This document shows, one piece after another, positions 51,338-64,000 of a stretch of 64,000 bases of DNA; the stretch's first letter is position 1; each line of letters starts with the position of its first letter. Both the position numbers and the translations under genes were made by a program. The DNA comes from Coturnix japonica (lineage: Eukaryota > Chordata > Aves > Galliformes > Phasianidae): the NCBI RefSeq assembly GCF_001577835.2, contig NC_029519.1, positions 73,900,440 to 73,964,439 on the forward strand. The letters run 5' to 3'. Under the pieces are notes generated by a model, which searched no databases, was not told where the DNA came from, and saw nothing but the letters and a program-made list of their open reading frames with translations.

Positions 51338-51423
51338 AATAGAATCACAAAATCATAGAATGGCTAAAGTTGGAAGGGACCTTAGAGATCATCTAGTTCC
51401 AACAGTCACCTAGGCAGGAGAAG
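51338..51423 (-). mobile_element. CR1 LINE 3' terminal fragment
   Basis: AGAATCACAAAATCATAGAATGG is followed by AAGTTGGAAGGGACCTTAGAGATCATCTAGTTCCAAC, then a worn GGCAGG. This is the reverse complement of the CR1 end. Confidence 0.95.
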
Positions 51424-52320
51424 GCCAAGTCAGGAGACTCACTTTATCTGCTGTCTGTCTGATGCAAAATGCAATACAACACACCACAGCAGAGAAAAGC
51501 ATAAAGAGGAGCTGCGGGGAATAAGAATGCAAAAGAATAAGGTCATTCTGCCTAAGGCATGTTTTGTTTTTTTATAATTCTACAGGAAACTAGGCCATCC
51601 AGTAAGGTTTTTATAGCTAATGCAGACTTCTATGAGAAAATCCAACTGAGGGGTTTTTAAAACATGTGCTGAGCCAGAAAAGATACTACTCAGGTATTTC
51701 TGCAGCCTATCAAGGTCAAAGTGAAATGAGAAGTGCCCCCTGGGAGGAACTGCTCCTAGTCTAGCAAGATGCTGGACTATCTCAGCAAATATTTTCTTGG
51801 TGTATTTAACTTATCATAGGAAAAATGAATGTAAAAAAGCTCTGTTATTTGAAACCACATTAGAAATCCAATAATAGGACTGCACAGAAAAAAACAGGGA
51901 AGATGTTTAACATATTTAAAACTGATAACTGGCAGTAAGTCCATTTTGCAGCATGTTGCTGCATTTTTTTCCAATGGACTTGGGAAACCTGGTTATCTAT
52001 TTTCAGTTCAAAATTAAAATGACAAAACATTGTGAATTTCTGAAGACAAGAAGACAATTTGTCTGAAATTGAAGATGTGCTGCCATTTCACAATATCAGT
52101 GCAGAGTTGTATGCCCTCTTTTCAAAGTTTTTTCATTCTCATATTGAATGCTGCAACATTTCTTAGCAATTCTCTGGTTTTGAGAAATTCTAATGATTGG
52201 GAGGATTATTCATGCTAAGTCCAGACTTGAAATCGAGATGCCCAGATTAGAAGTTAGTATCCCATTAGTAAGAGATTCAGAATGCTCCAGAACTCAGTTC
52301 AACACAGGTGTCAGGACTGT
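51424..52320. other. Non-coding stretch
   Basis: No gene or repeat family is recognised. Confidence 0.45.
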
Positions 52321-52408
52321 CATAGAATCATACAATCACCAAAGTTGGAAAAGACCTCTAAGATCATCCAGTTCAACCATCCACCTATTGCCAGAATTTC
52401 CCACTGTC
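52321..52408 (-). mobile_element. CR1 LINE 3' terminal fragment
   Basis: CATAGAATCATACAATCACC, then AAAGTTGGAAAAGACCTCTAAGATCATCCAGTTCAACC, then ATCCACCTATTGCCAGAATTTCCCACT. It matches a CR1 subfamily whose next words are CCATCCACCTATCACC, so it differs from the 51338 and 9045 copies. Confidence 0.95.
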
Positions 52409-52501
52409 ACCTCTACTATTATCCGTATAGTCAGACAAAGGCTTGAGCACATGAACAAGTAAATTTTCTGAATCCAGAAAAGGAAAATTTGTTAAGCGCG
52501 G

Positions 52502-52683
52502 TCTCCTCCTCTCCTCTCCTCTCCTCTCCTCTCCTCTCCTCTCCTCTCTCTCCTCTTCCTCTCCTCCCCTCTCCCTCCTCCTCTCCTCTCCTCTCCTCTC
52601 CTCTCCTCTCCTCTCCTCTCCTCTCCTCTCCTCTCCTTCTCCTCTCCTCTCCTCTCCTCTCCTCTCCTCTCCTCTCCCTCTTC
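52502..52683 (+). repeat. 182-bp uninterrupted polypyrimidine (CTCCT)n microsatellite
   Basis: Only C and T on the plus strand, mainly CTCCT pentamers. It has the same unit as the purine tract at 20887-21214 but in opposite orientation. Confidence 0.97.
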
Positions 52684-54845
52684 GCTTCACTTCTCAAGTC
52701 ACTCCTGCCTGCTACTGCTTGCTGTGTCAGCAAGAATAGCAGGAAAACAACAACATAATAATATTGGAGAAGATAATCCCAAACCCACCAAAATGAAGGA
52801 TTTTCAAATACTTTTTTTCCTCCTAGAAACTATGTAGAAAGCAGTTTTAACTTGTGATGCTGCTGTGGCACATGGACACAGGACTGTGATGGTAGATGCC
52901 AACATCATCCGTGCTGGGAGTGAAACAGAAATAAGAGAGACAAAATCCAGCATCCTCCATTCTTAATCTAGGCCTTTTGCTTCAGAAAATCTAATGAAAA
53001 TTGTCTTTGTTGTTGCTGCCAGGGACAAAATTCCTGCTGAGTCAGAAGGGGGTCGTGCACCACAGCTCTGCCCAAGGATGATTCACACAGTGGCTGTGCT
53101 AAGCCAACATGCCTTCCGTGCGCAGAAAATAACACTTCAAAAGCCAACAGAGTTCTAGAAAATGAAAGAACTAATTGCTGGTTTTGGAAGCATTCAGCCA
53201 GTCTCAAGCCATTAGGATCAAGGCAGAGCAGGGAATGTCATGGAGCCAATTGGAGCAAAGCTTCAGCCCTAACCTGGGGTGACTCCTCCATTACAGGGCT
53301 GCATCTCCTCTTCACAGTGTGGATGTGGTGATGAGCACCAAGAATGCTGATTCCACGGTACCTCTGACCATGGGCAAGCCTGGCTGTTTAATTTGATTTC
53401 TGTCTCTTTTTTTTTTTTTTTTTAGGGGAATAAAAACAACAAAAAGACAACCTAGTCCGTTGTGAGATTTCTGACTGATTGTGGAGTAATTTGGGCAGAG
53501 TGGAATAGAGCCTGCTCAGTGGTTCATGAACAGCACTTATCCATACTCCATTATTTCCCTTTTAGTTTGCTTTACAAATTAGAAAAGGGCACCAGTGTCA
53601 AATTCTTGATGCAAGCCTCTGTGTGAAATGATAAGCTAAATCCTAAATTGAGGTCAAAGCTGTTCATGTGGTTCCTGCTGCTAATAAAAACGTTGTTCTT
53701 TGTTCCTGTCTGCTAAGAATGCCTGTCCCATTTATAAACAAGATCTTATCCCTAAAGAGACACCTCTGTGCAGACGTTAGAGAAAAATACGTTGTTTAAA
53801 CTGTACATTTTGCTTAAAAATATAGTATGTTTAAATCTGCATGTGGCATTACAGGGAATTTTTGTGAGTGGTTCACTATGCTGGGAAATAATTGGCAGCA
53901 TTACAGAACTATGTTCCAATGACTTGTCACTTGTGAAACCTCCTTTTATCTTCAGTTTAGGGAAGATTTGTGTTTTCTCTCTCTATATATTTTTTATTTT
54001 ATTTTTTTCCCTTCTCTTATAAATCCAAAAGAATGATTAAAAAAACCCAAATCACTGAGAACCAGTTCTTGCTGCTGTCAATGTGAGATCAGTTGTGTGT
54101 ATCTGTGCCCTTTTGAGGGACAATGGAGCATTTGGAAGGGTACAAGATTTTGTGGGACCAGAACTGGATTAGGAAGAGACATGTTGTTCTCCTCCAAGGT
54201 AAAAGAGTCCATCAGAAGGATGGGTAAATTGTTTGAAAATTATGATTATATCCTGAAAATTGTTATCTCAGATCTGGGTTGATTTTAACAATTCCATGTG
54301 TCTTTTGAAATGGTGATGTCTAAATCTTAAATATTCCAGAAGACAGATCTTCATAATAACATTTTCTTTCTTTTACAGATAAGGAAAATCAGTGGACCTC
54401 TGAATACAAGAAATGCTGTTTGTCCCTGTTGGTGTTAGACTGCACAATGTGCCTGGCATTTTGGCAACAGCATTATCCATTATTTTTCTTCCTGTTTCCT
54501 TTATCTCTCTGCTGAGCCCCTGGTAACCACAGTGAGATTAATTAAAAGTGTCAGTTTGAAATGGTTGGAAACGGGTATAAATTGGAACTGTCTTTTCTAA
54601 GAAGTCATACAAGATGGGATGCAGACTAGAGGCAAGTGAGATTTGAGAAGGGTACAGCAGCACATAGCATGCTGGTTTCATGCTTGTGTGTCTGCCCCAG
54701 ACTGGTACCAGTGCAGCAGAACTGCAACCAGAGCTGTGAAAATCAGAGCATAGAAGTCTGTTTGCATTTGCTCTGTTTTTATAAAGCCATTTTATAATTA
54801 TATTTACAGTAATAATAATTTGGCAGTGTTGACCATACATATACT
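52684..54845. other. Non-coding stretch
   Basis: A T-run lies at about 53408-53425. No gene is recognised. Confidence 0.45.
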
Positions 54846-54896
54846 TGGGTTGGACTAGATGGCGTTTAAAGGTAAAATCAAATGATTTTATGATTT
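54846..54896 (+). mobile_element. CR1 LINE 3' terminal fragment
   Basis: TGGGTTGGACTAGATGGCGTTTAAAGG, then AAATCAAATGATTTTATGATTT, is the last 50 bases of a CR1 copy with a diverged terminal repeat. Confidence 0.85.
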
Positions 54897-57800
54897 GCAG
54901 TGATTCAAGCAAGAGTGATGATAGGGATAAGTGTGCTCCTGCATTTCTCAGTGAATGTGAGCCTCATATGCCTCACCTTCAAAACACCATCATCACATCA
55001 ACCAGGGACTGCACTCTTCCAGCCTCCTCTACGGGGCCAATGTGCTCTTAAAAAACCGTACACCAAAGAAAATTGTTTATGTTATTCAGAGCAGGCTTGT
55101 AAAGCATTTTTCTGGTAAAACAATCCAGCTGTGCACGGAGCTCAAAGTCTGGGCACTAAGACACACTCTGCACAAAGATGGCTAATGCTGGTCCTGCTGG
55201 TCCCCAGCTCTGGCCTGGTGGGAGCTCGGAAAGATCAAATTTAACCAGTTTTTCTTCAAGTAAGTTCTGGGTTTGCTCACTGCTGGAAATTTTTCACAGC
55301 CATAGTTGGTGCCAGACACAGCCATGAAGTGGTGTTACTGAGAAAACAGCCTTCATTCTCTCCTGTTGCACAGTGCTCCTGTGCAGAGCATCCCATCCGA
55401 GTGAGCACGGAGAGGTGGAGGGAGCCCAGAAGAGCAGCTCTCCTCCCCAAACAGCTTGAGTTTCTTCACAAGCAGCTCTTCTCTCCCCTCCAGAGACCAA
55501 AATGCCTTGCAGCAGTGTTGCCTGCTGTGCCCATCTCCCACGGGGACATGGGGCAGTGGCAGAAGACAGCAGAAGAAGACTTGAAGCCTCACTTATGGAC
55601 ACAGCCCCCTGACATCCCTCTCTCTGCCCAGACAAGGTCCTGGTGTCAACCTTTGAACACCACTTTTACTAATTTTTAATACTGCCTAAACGGGAGGGTT
55701 GAGATGCTAGCATCCAAATGTCTTGAGGATTCTGGGCTTCCTGTTATCTGCTTTGCTTCACAGAATCCTGTTTTTTGTGAACAGATGGAAGGTTTTTGGT
55801 TTGTTGCACATTTTGTCATTGCTATTCAGCACCAGCTAACCTGCCAAATGTTCTTTGAAAATACACTGTGGCAGCCTCTGGTTCTCAGTTTTACAAGAGT
55901 AACTTTCCTACTTTGTTATCATGAATCAAAATAATGATTTTGTTTTGATTATTTTTTTCTTCTGCCTAAAGATCCAAAGGCTATTCTCTACGCACCTTAA
56001 CAAAATTATATTGAAAGAAGGATTCTGAGTAGGATAACTCTAGGGTAAAGCTGGGAAAGTCTAGGATTTTTCGTTTGGGAAAATCTACCCTCTATTTTCT
56101 ATCAGCAGTTAACAGTCAAGGACAATTGCAGTTTGTTTGTTTTTTTTTTCAGTTGGAGGAGGTGGTCTCTTGGTTTTAAATGCAAAAGTACAAGAATGTT
56201 TAGATCAGGGACTCTGCTCAGTCTGACCTTGTGTGGATACCTTAGTGCTCCTGCTGGATTTCCACAAAGATTATAAGCCATTCTTTGCCATCTGAATTTG
56301 TCTCGTTTCTTTTTCTGTTGACAGATATTTAAATCAATGCTGTGATTCTGTGACACTGTTTTCTCTTTTCTTTTCCTGCTTTCTTCACCTACGACAGCTT
56401 TGCCCATGTATACATTTTCCCCCTTTCCAACTTTGCAGAAATCTTTCAACTCTGAAATCTAACAGTGGCCATAAGATCTTAGTATCAATTCCAACACCCT
56501 ATACACAGGTACAAATCACCTCCCTATTTTTATTCTCTGCTTCTCGGCCAAAAGGGAGAACACCTACCTTACACACTTGGCTGTGATTTATATTACCACC
56601 TAAGCTGTTTAGTGTCACGATGCCACTAGCCATGGTGCTGGGGAAAAGCTTTTCTGAGCTCCACTTATCCCAGCTGTGACACAGAAGAGGAGAAAGCTAC
56701 AAACCAGGCTGAATTAATGCTTGGAGTCACAGATGTCAAAGTTCAGAAAGCTAAGGTAAATTGCAGTTATTTCTAAATCATTATGGAGTTACTTTATTTT
56801 TTTTTTAATAATCACCAGTGTAATTTACCATGATTTTATGAGGGGAAATTACCTCTATTTCCCATTGTACTGAATTTATTATAAATGACTGATTTGATCT
56901 GCATTATCCTGCTTCATCTGTCTGTTTATTGCTGCGCTGTATTCACAGCATGGTCTTAATTTAAGCTTGTAGCTGCCATGTGGACAACAACACTTCAATG
57001 GAAGCTAACAAGAAACAAAACATGGCCAAATAAACCCAGTATCACTGCTAATTACATTGTCCTTTTGATTCTTATGAGCCAAGAATGACTACAGGCTAGG
57101 TGCTTTGCCCAGCAGGCAAACAGTCCCGCACCACCACCCTCACCCTCCAAGGCCAATTGGGAACACTGGGATGCAAACAGCCAGAAGCATGGGTCAGGAT
57201 GCTCTGCTTTCCATAGGACTGCACAGTCAGCCTTTGGAGCCAAGGTCATGTCTATCTCTGCTGCACTGATAACAAAGCCTTGTCGTACCACCAAGAGACT
57301 TTCAGTCTGCTGGGCAGAGATCTTTCCTGTGGTGAGGAGCAGGGAGCTCTGCTCCCATGCCCATTACTGAATTCTCTGCAGAAACAACCAAAGATGGCAG
57401 CAATTAACACTAATTGGGATTTTTTTAATATGCGGACACATGACTATTAAGAACCTGAGTGACAGACTGAGACAAATGAGTACTTTTGCTGTTGTCATAA
57501 AGTAACCACTGTACAATTAGGGGGTCTTTAAAATAAATAAATACAGCAAACTCTACCAGCTCCTCTTAAAGTCAAAGAGCTTTGCCATCACTGCGAGAGT
57601 TTTTACCTTTGAACACTAGGCACTGATCCAGCCATAAATACTGCATCTCCTCTTGGTGCCTTTATCCAGGAAGAGCACTTTGCTGGAGAAAATTGTTGCA
57701 TTTATTGCTACTGATCTTAAAAGAACTTTGTGCTTTATTTGTAAACATCTTCAAGTTTTTCTTCTTTATTCTATGATTAAGAAGATCCAGCTTGAATTTT

Positions 57801-60800
57801 ATGTCACAGCCCAAGTCAGTTTTCACCCACTTTGGAATTACTCCCTAACAGTTTCCAAAAACTACCAACATCTACCACTGATTGATGGAGAGCTGTAGAG
57901 CAACGGAAGCATACCAGGTTCTCTGATGGGAAACCTGTTGGCTTGGGTACAGCAGGAAGCTGACAGCTCCATTATGAACTTGTCAGAAATCAGCTGCATC
58001 TAAAATAGGGCACCAGCCCCTGGGTGTCCTCTAGCACAAGGCAACAGAGTAGCAAGCACAGACACCATGCAACAAAGGTGAGGGACCCCAAACGCAATTT
58101 TCATCTGCTCATCCAGAGAAGGAAGAGGCCTGCCTAGGGCATCATTCTTGAACAACATTCTCAGCTGGGAAACCAGTTCTGAAAAATGCTGCTCATTTGG
58201 TTTTTCTTTCCCTGACCTGTGGCCCTAATGTGTGGATCATATGCAAAGGCGAGATCCGAGATGACAGATCAGTTTTGCTCTCAGATACAGTCAGGTAGAT
58301 GAATACATTCAGCTCAGTGAGTTTTGGCATTCAGGAGTAACAGCTGGAAAATTCCTTTTAGCACTTCCTTGACATACAACAGTTGAAAACTAGAAGCATT
58401 TTCTTGCAGGGAGATTGGCAGTGCCTTCATCCAACCCCAACCCTCATTGGGTTAGCAGCACAAAACCAACTTGCCCATAGGAGATGAAGGAACCAACCCA
58501 GCACTCTAGTTTTCCCATGCACTTTGAGAAGCAGAAGCTTGTAAGACTTTCTTTACAACTTGGAAGGCTGGAAAAATCTATTACAAATGCAAAAAAAAAA
58601 AAAAAAAAGGCTGACTTTGTCCATATTGACAGACAAAACTGAGAGCAGTCAAACGGTGGTTGGTCTGGAAGGATCCCAGATTCTACCGCCAGCTTTTCCC
58701 TCCTGGTTTGGTTCTGTCGGCAGCAGAAGAGCTGCTAGAAGACAAGCTGCCTGCTAATGCACAGACACGTAGGCAGATTATTCCTCTCCAAATCTTGGCT
58801 GGACTCTTACTTACCAAGTCCAAGCATGAAATTCAGTGGGAATGGCTCTCCACATAGGAAGATTAAAATACTACATTGTTTTTCCTTGTAATAAGGCTAC
58901 TTATCACAAGGTAACTCAGAGATCCAAAGCCTGTAAACCCAATGATTCAAAAGGAAAAATATTAGGGAAAAATAAAATAATAATCCTAATACAATTTGTT
59001 ATGTTTGCACCCCAAATTGGCAGCAACCCTCTGATCTTTTGCCGTAAAGTTGGTTGATAACTTCATATTGTTTTTGCTAATTATGCAGGACATAATCTTG
59101 CCAAACCAGTCTTTTTCCTGTGAATGATTCAAGCACGTACTTATTGTGTGTATTCAGATATGCACAGGTTATTTGCTTCCTGAGCTGGATGGCTTCTGAT
59201 TCCATCCAGTAAATAACAGCTGTATTTATACTGCAAGAAATCAGATTTCCCTGTTTTTCAAATCAGTGAGATGCACTGATAGAGGTACAACAACTTTCTG
59301 TCTCACTACCCACTTCCAACAGTGAACCAACCTAATTATCCCAGCACCACTCTTATGTATCTGTAAGAGACTCATGGAATAGATCATGCCTAAGGTGTGA
59401 TCCTTTCTGATTTAAGCAAGACACTCCAGCATTCAGTGCCAAGAGCTTACAGCATTTGGGAAACACTTCTTGCAGCTTTTACCATGCACAGGGCAGACTG
59501 GTGGCCAGGGAGGTCAGCTAGAGCCCCAGCGCACATAGTGCCTCAGGCTCTTCTGTCTCCTCCAAGCCATCAGCTTTCAGCAGACTCAGGCATTTCAGTC
59601 TAGCAGTGCTCAGAACATTACCACCACCAGCTGCTGCTGCTGACAGGGCTGCTACCAGGCAACATCCATCCCTCTGCTGAGAGCAGGCTCAGCACCTCTT
59701 CATCCCATCATTGCTCATGTGCTTCTCCCAGGGGGTGAGCAGCTGCAAGTACACTCTGGGCATTGCCCCAAAGTACAGCCACATGTGTGCCTGTTGCCAA
59801 CCTGGCGCAGCCCATTACTTCTTCCAGCAAGGCCCCAGCCTGGCCCAGGTGTCCATTGTAAGGATTTTCAGCTCCATCCTTCTCCTGAAATTTGTCCCGC
59901 TCAGTTTGTTGCTCTTGGTGAAAATATATATATATTTCTTTCCCCCAGAGTGCTGGCTGGGATACTTGATAACAATTTCTCTTAATTAGTGACTTCAAAT
60001 CAACTCTGCAGTACTGCAACAGGCAGATCCCATGGAGAACATAAGCTTTAGGAGCAAACAGCTTTTTGGAACAAAAAGGATTATTATCCTTACCAGCTAT
60101 GTTCTTACACAAGCTTAACAAACTTTACTCAAATACTTAAACTGAGGTGTTTACAAAAGATCACCATTAATCAGGAATAGGCTTTACTTTTTCACTGTAT
60201 CATCAGTTTCAGAAGACAGAATGTAGCACAATATTTCCCTGATTACAGACCCAGGTATCACTAAAACAGCAGAAATACAGCAGTTTTGGGGTAACATCTT
60301 GTCTCATTTGTCCCTTGTACTCTTACCAGGCAGTACAAAAATGAGCCATGAACTAAACACTGCATTTTCATCCTCCTATAACCAACATTTGTTTTGCAAC
60401 CTCCCATTTCAAGATTAAAAAATAAACAAAAATCCAGCAAGCTGGCAAGTCTGACTCCTCCCCTTTACCAGCACAGTGGTTAATACCCTAAAGATGCTCT
60501 GTCTTATCAGCTGGATTAGCACAGCTGCAAGCACATAATCCTATCCAGGGATGTATTCCAGAAAAGAAGACTTCTCTGCATTTAAATTATTTTTATGCTT
60601 TTAATGGCCAGTTTAGAACTGCTTCCATTCACTTATTTTTTTCTTGAGACTAACACATCTTCAAAGATCTATTCTCCCTGCCCGGGTGCATTAAGTCATT
60701 GCGTGAGAAGGCTCCAGCTCAGAAACCTGCATCCTTTGTGGAACGGGTAGCCCTAAGGTTTAAGATTATATCAGATGAGTCATCACACAAGACACACTTT

Positions 60801-61599
60801 GGACCGACTGTTCCAATAAGTAATCATGCTTTCTCCAGGTAAAGTCATCCAAAAGATTCCGTATTTCCTAAAGGCAGCCCCCAGCAAACAGCATCACCGA
60901 GCACTGCCATCGAGGGCCGATAAATACCAGGATTTACAAACTGCAGCGAAAGGGAACTGTAATGAGATCAATGTCGAGGATTGCAGCAAATGGCCTATAA
61001 AGCAATTTTTAAATGGGATTTCCTGCTACAAAAGCCAGCTCCTAGTAACCCCAATAATACGAAGTGAAAGGGGTTGGATTTGAATTATAATACCCGATAG
61101 TGAGGTGTGGACAGACAGCTTTGTGCTCCCCTTACAGGCGAAAGCTCTGGCGATTTGTTAATCTCTCATCAGGAGGGAATAGGGAATCTTAAAATAAATC
61201 CGTATAGGTACAGGCCTAAACTGTTGCGCTATAAGAATTCATCACTGCATAAAAGAAATGTTCAGTAGAATCGGGGAATAAATACTAAACTGGAAGCAGG
61301 CAGTAAACACAGCCATGTTTGTTTCCCTTTTCTGATTCTGGTGTAGATGTTTTTACAAACAAGGAAAGAAATAAAATAAATTAATAAACCCCCGTGAAAT
61401 ACATCTGAAATGAACGTTTGCACTACAAAACTACCGAGGTAAGAACGACACAATGCAGAGCAGCAGGAACCCAATACACTAAAACGCTTCTATTTAGGAT
61501 TTGGCAAAGGATTTCTTACCTGGAAATAAAAGCCCCTTTATTTCTTAGAGGCAGTCATTTGCAGTCTGCCTGCAAACCTGCTCTTACAGCCAGGTCTTT
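54897..61599. other. Non-coding stretch
   Basis: No supported exon or RNA gene. An A-run of 18 lies at about 58591-58608. The stretches 56780-56960 and 60700-61060 are unique, with enhancer-like texture (for example GAATTTATTATAAATGAC and GGCCTATAAAGCAATTTTTAAATGGG). Frames on both strands carry no domain. Confidence 0.4.
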
Positions 61600-61920
61600 G
61601 CTGCTCTTCCCAAAGAACAAGGAGCCGGGGCGCAGAAACACAGCATCCCACAGCGCCCGCCTTGCGCGCAGCTCAGCGCGGAATAAACGCATTCCCTTCC
61701 TTCTCCGGGCCAAACCAGGAGCTGTTTCTGTAGAGCAAAACGAAGAGCATAGAGCTGGGCCACCAGCAGGCTCCCTTCTCCCCCAGTACAGCACAGCACG
61801 CGGCGCAGCCTCAGCCCTAAGAGGCGCAGCTCTCTACGCTCTATTTTCAGAACGACTCCCACACAGCTGCGGTGCCGTTTTGCCCCGACTCCTCGCAGTC
61901 ACGCCTGTACTTAAATAAAC
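61600..61920. promoter_or_regulatory. Small CpG-rich patch without a recognised gene
   Basis: CpG-enriched sequence with GCGCGCAGCTCAGCGCGG and CGGCGCAGCC. No family resemblance in any frame. Confidence 0.35.
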
Positions 61921-62859
61921 AAGGAAATGGAACTATTTCCCATCCTTTTCTTTTTCTTGTTGTGTTTAAAAGAAGTGGTTTTAGCCGAAAACAGAGCGCC
62001 TCTTTGAGTACATCTGGTCATGATTTCCCAGCGCTGAGTCTCTATGAGATTATAGTTAAAAATAAAATATAAATCAACAGCAGGGAATGCAGTGGAGAGT
62101 GATTTCACATATCGCCTCTGCTCAGGCTGCTTTCTGGTCGTTAATCTCCATTTGTAACATTTGGGGATTTCTTTCCACGTGGGGGCTATTAGCGCGGAAT
62201 TTAGGGGCTATTACCGCTGGGGCTCTTCTCGTTAACTATTGTGCCCGTTTTCAAAAGTACGTGCTGCTTTGTCAGCTTTTAAGTGAGCAGCCTCTTTTAA
62301 CAAAAAGGGAAAGGTACCTTTTGGAAAAGTAATTAACGCTATTCCCTGCTCCATAGCAGGATAATGCCTCGTGGTAATAGGAACATACATATAAATCACC
62401 CGTGAAGCCTCGATTTCACGCATTTAGTTAAGTATATATGAATACACATGTACTTACATTGTATATATGTGTATATCTACATTATGCTATATGTGCAGTA
62501 TAAAGTTTATATATTTATGTATGTATTTTTCAGTAGAAATGAGCACCTGACTTGTTCCAACCAGCAGGAAGTTTTCAGGGAGCCTATCAACCAGGCCTCA
62601 CCACTTCTAGAGATATTATTTAGGGAACTGAACTAATTACAAACTAACAGCAACAATTTGACACTGGGATCCTCTTCTCATTCTGCTCAGCCCTACCCAC
62701 TGCAGTCACTTGAGCTGAGGAGTGTTGTTTGCTTGGGTTATTTTATTTCACCTTACTCTTTCTTAGGTTCCCTGGCTCCTTCTGGGATGATATGGACCAG
62801 GGTTGTCACTTGGTGTTCCTTTATGCTGTTCCCTGTGCTGGGGATACGTTGGCAGGGAT
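61921..62859. other. Non-coding stretch
   Basis: An AT/TG-rich patch (TATATATG, ATGTATGTAT) lies at about 62430-62530. Nothing else is recognised. Confidence 0.4.
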
Positions 62860-63460
62860 GCTGATTGTCACTTCTGTGGCTGCTCTCGAGAAACAGACGT
62901 GCTACCGAGGGGAAATGAGGGGGTGGGTGAGGAGGACGGGTCCTTCCCCGGAAAATGATTGTCTGGAAGAAACTGGGGCTGCCAGGGTTGCAAAGCGGGG
63001 GCATTGTCGGACTCTGGGGAGCCTGCAAAAAGCAGGGCTGGGCTCCTCCACCCCCCAGACAGCGAGAGAAACCGCCCCTTCGTCCACTCCATCCTCCGAC
63101 CCACTTGAGGATGAGCAGAATAGATGGGGCAGAAAGGGGCTGGGGAGTGGAGGGAGGACCAAATTGGTCATTAAAGAGCCTTCAAAGGTGACACAAGTCT
63201 GTCACCCCGCTGATCTGGGCTCCCGTTCTGCTAGGGGAGGAGCCCCAGCCCCCGGCTTCCTCCGGGGACCCTGCAGGTGGCACAGCTTCAGGACCAGCTC
63301 CGGGTGGGGGCAACTGAAGCCCCCCCGGAACATCTCCATGCCTGTGTCCACTCCTGCTGTGCGGGCTTTCCCTGCTCCTTCACGGTGCGCTAAGTCCGAG
63401 ATGGTGGAAAGCTGAGACCCTGAGTGGGGTGGGTGGAGAAAAAGCTGAAGGGCAGAACCG
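62860..63460. promoter_or_regulatory. CpG-rich patch near the right edge
   Basis: GC-rich sequence with an unusually long plus-strand frame (62729-63415, 228 codons) that has no recognised domain. Competing frames on the minus strand suggest a compositional effect. A first exon of a gene extending outside the window cannot be excluded. Confidence 0.35.
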
Positions 63461-64000
63461 AAAAGTAACCGGGGGGGAAAGAAAAGAGAAAAGAAACCAA
63501 AAACGAAAACAAGGCTTGGGTGGAATTATTTCCTGACAACTAATCAATAAGAGCCCATTAAGCGAGGCTTCCAGGAAATGGTGTGAATCCTCGCGGTTAT
63601 TCTTTGACAATCGACCAACAAATACAAGTGGAAGGCTGTGTGGCAGCACGGTAATGTTCGTACAAACCTAATGAATGGAACCTTTCCCCCGTTGCTTTCA
63701 AGGGAGGATGCCGAGAGGTGCCGTGCCGCTTCCCATACGGGAAAACAAACAAACCCCACAGCCAACTGCCAAACAAACACAACGAAAACAAACCCCACTC
63801 AGCTCTGCGTTTCAGAGGTGCCCAGGGAGTCTGACAGAGAGCGCCCCACATGTTTTTACACACGCAGATGTGAGAAGAAGCTGGGCCGGGTCGGGATCTC
63901 CCGGCGGAGCCTCAACCTGGAATTGCGCGGCATTTGCGCGGCTGCACCCGGAGAGCGGGGGAAGTGTGGCACGATTTAGTCCTATCCCGAGAGAAAGGAA
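63461..64000. other. Unannotated right edge
   Basis: Mixed sequence, with CpG rising again in the last 120 bases. No feature is supported. Confidence 0.4.

Noticed and set aside
52385-52758. Frames of about 90-100 codons through the CTCCT tract
   Set aside because: Same artefact. The low-complexity repeat lacks stop codons in these frames.

Overview
This is vertebrate nuclear DNA, and almost certainly from a bird, most likely a galliform such as chicken. The evidence is several CR1 LINE tails ending in the ATTCTATG-type 3' repeat, a sparse gene content, and a linked pair of HMX/NKX5-class homeobox genes that I recognise as SOHo (sensory organ homeobox) and HMX1 (GH6). This pair is known to be linked in chicken. 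Mammals keep HMX1 but lack SOHo.

Layout. Positions 1-619 hold the right-hand part of an avian LTR, cut by the window edge, with its 3' segment present twice. About 0.6-16 kb is gene-poor and AT-rich, with worn CR1 pieces, a possible tRNA-derived SINE and simple repeats. About 16.3-28.2 kb is the gene cluster, with both genes read leftward on the minus strand. HMX1 (24,978-27,385) lies upstream and SOHo (17,096-18,299) lies about 6.7 kb downstream of it. Each gene has two coding exons joined by a phase-1 intron at the equivalent place, with the whole homeodomain in exon 2. CpG-rich DNA covers both genes. The intergenic gap holds a 328-bp pure purine tract and a stretch that looks like a developmental enhancer. 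About 28-64 kb, upstream of HMX1, has no recognisable gene. It contains CR1 tails, AT-rich blocks resembling conserved enhancers, three CpG-rich patches (about 42.7-44.3, 61.6-61.9 and 62.9-63.4 kb) and two long pyrimidine tracts.

How the genes work together. HMX proteins are nuclear DNA-binding regulators of eye, inner ear and cranial sensory ganglion development. The homeodomains here keep W48, F49, Q50 and N51. Both N-termini carry a short hydrophobic motif of the Groucho-binding type. The C-termini differ in an informative way. HMX1 has the HMX3-type segment after the homeodomain, while SOHo has an HMX2-type tail. The pair therefore looks like the paralogue of the HMX3-HMX2 pair, and the flanking non-coding DNA is a natural place for shared enhancers.

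The splice sites, starts and stops were read directly from the sequence. Repeat-family assignments, enhancer candidates and promoter calls rest on pattern recognition without alignment and carry lower confidence.
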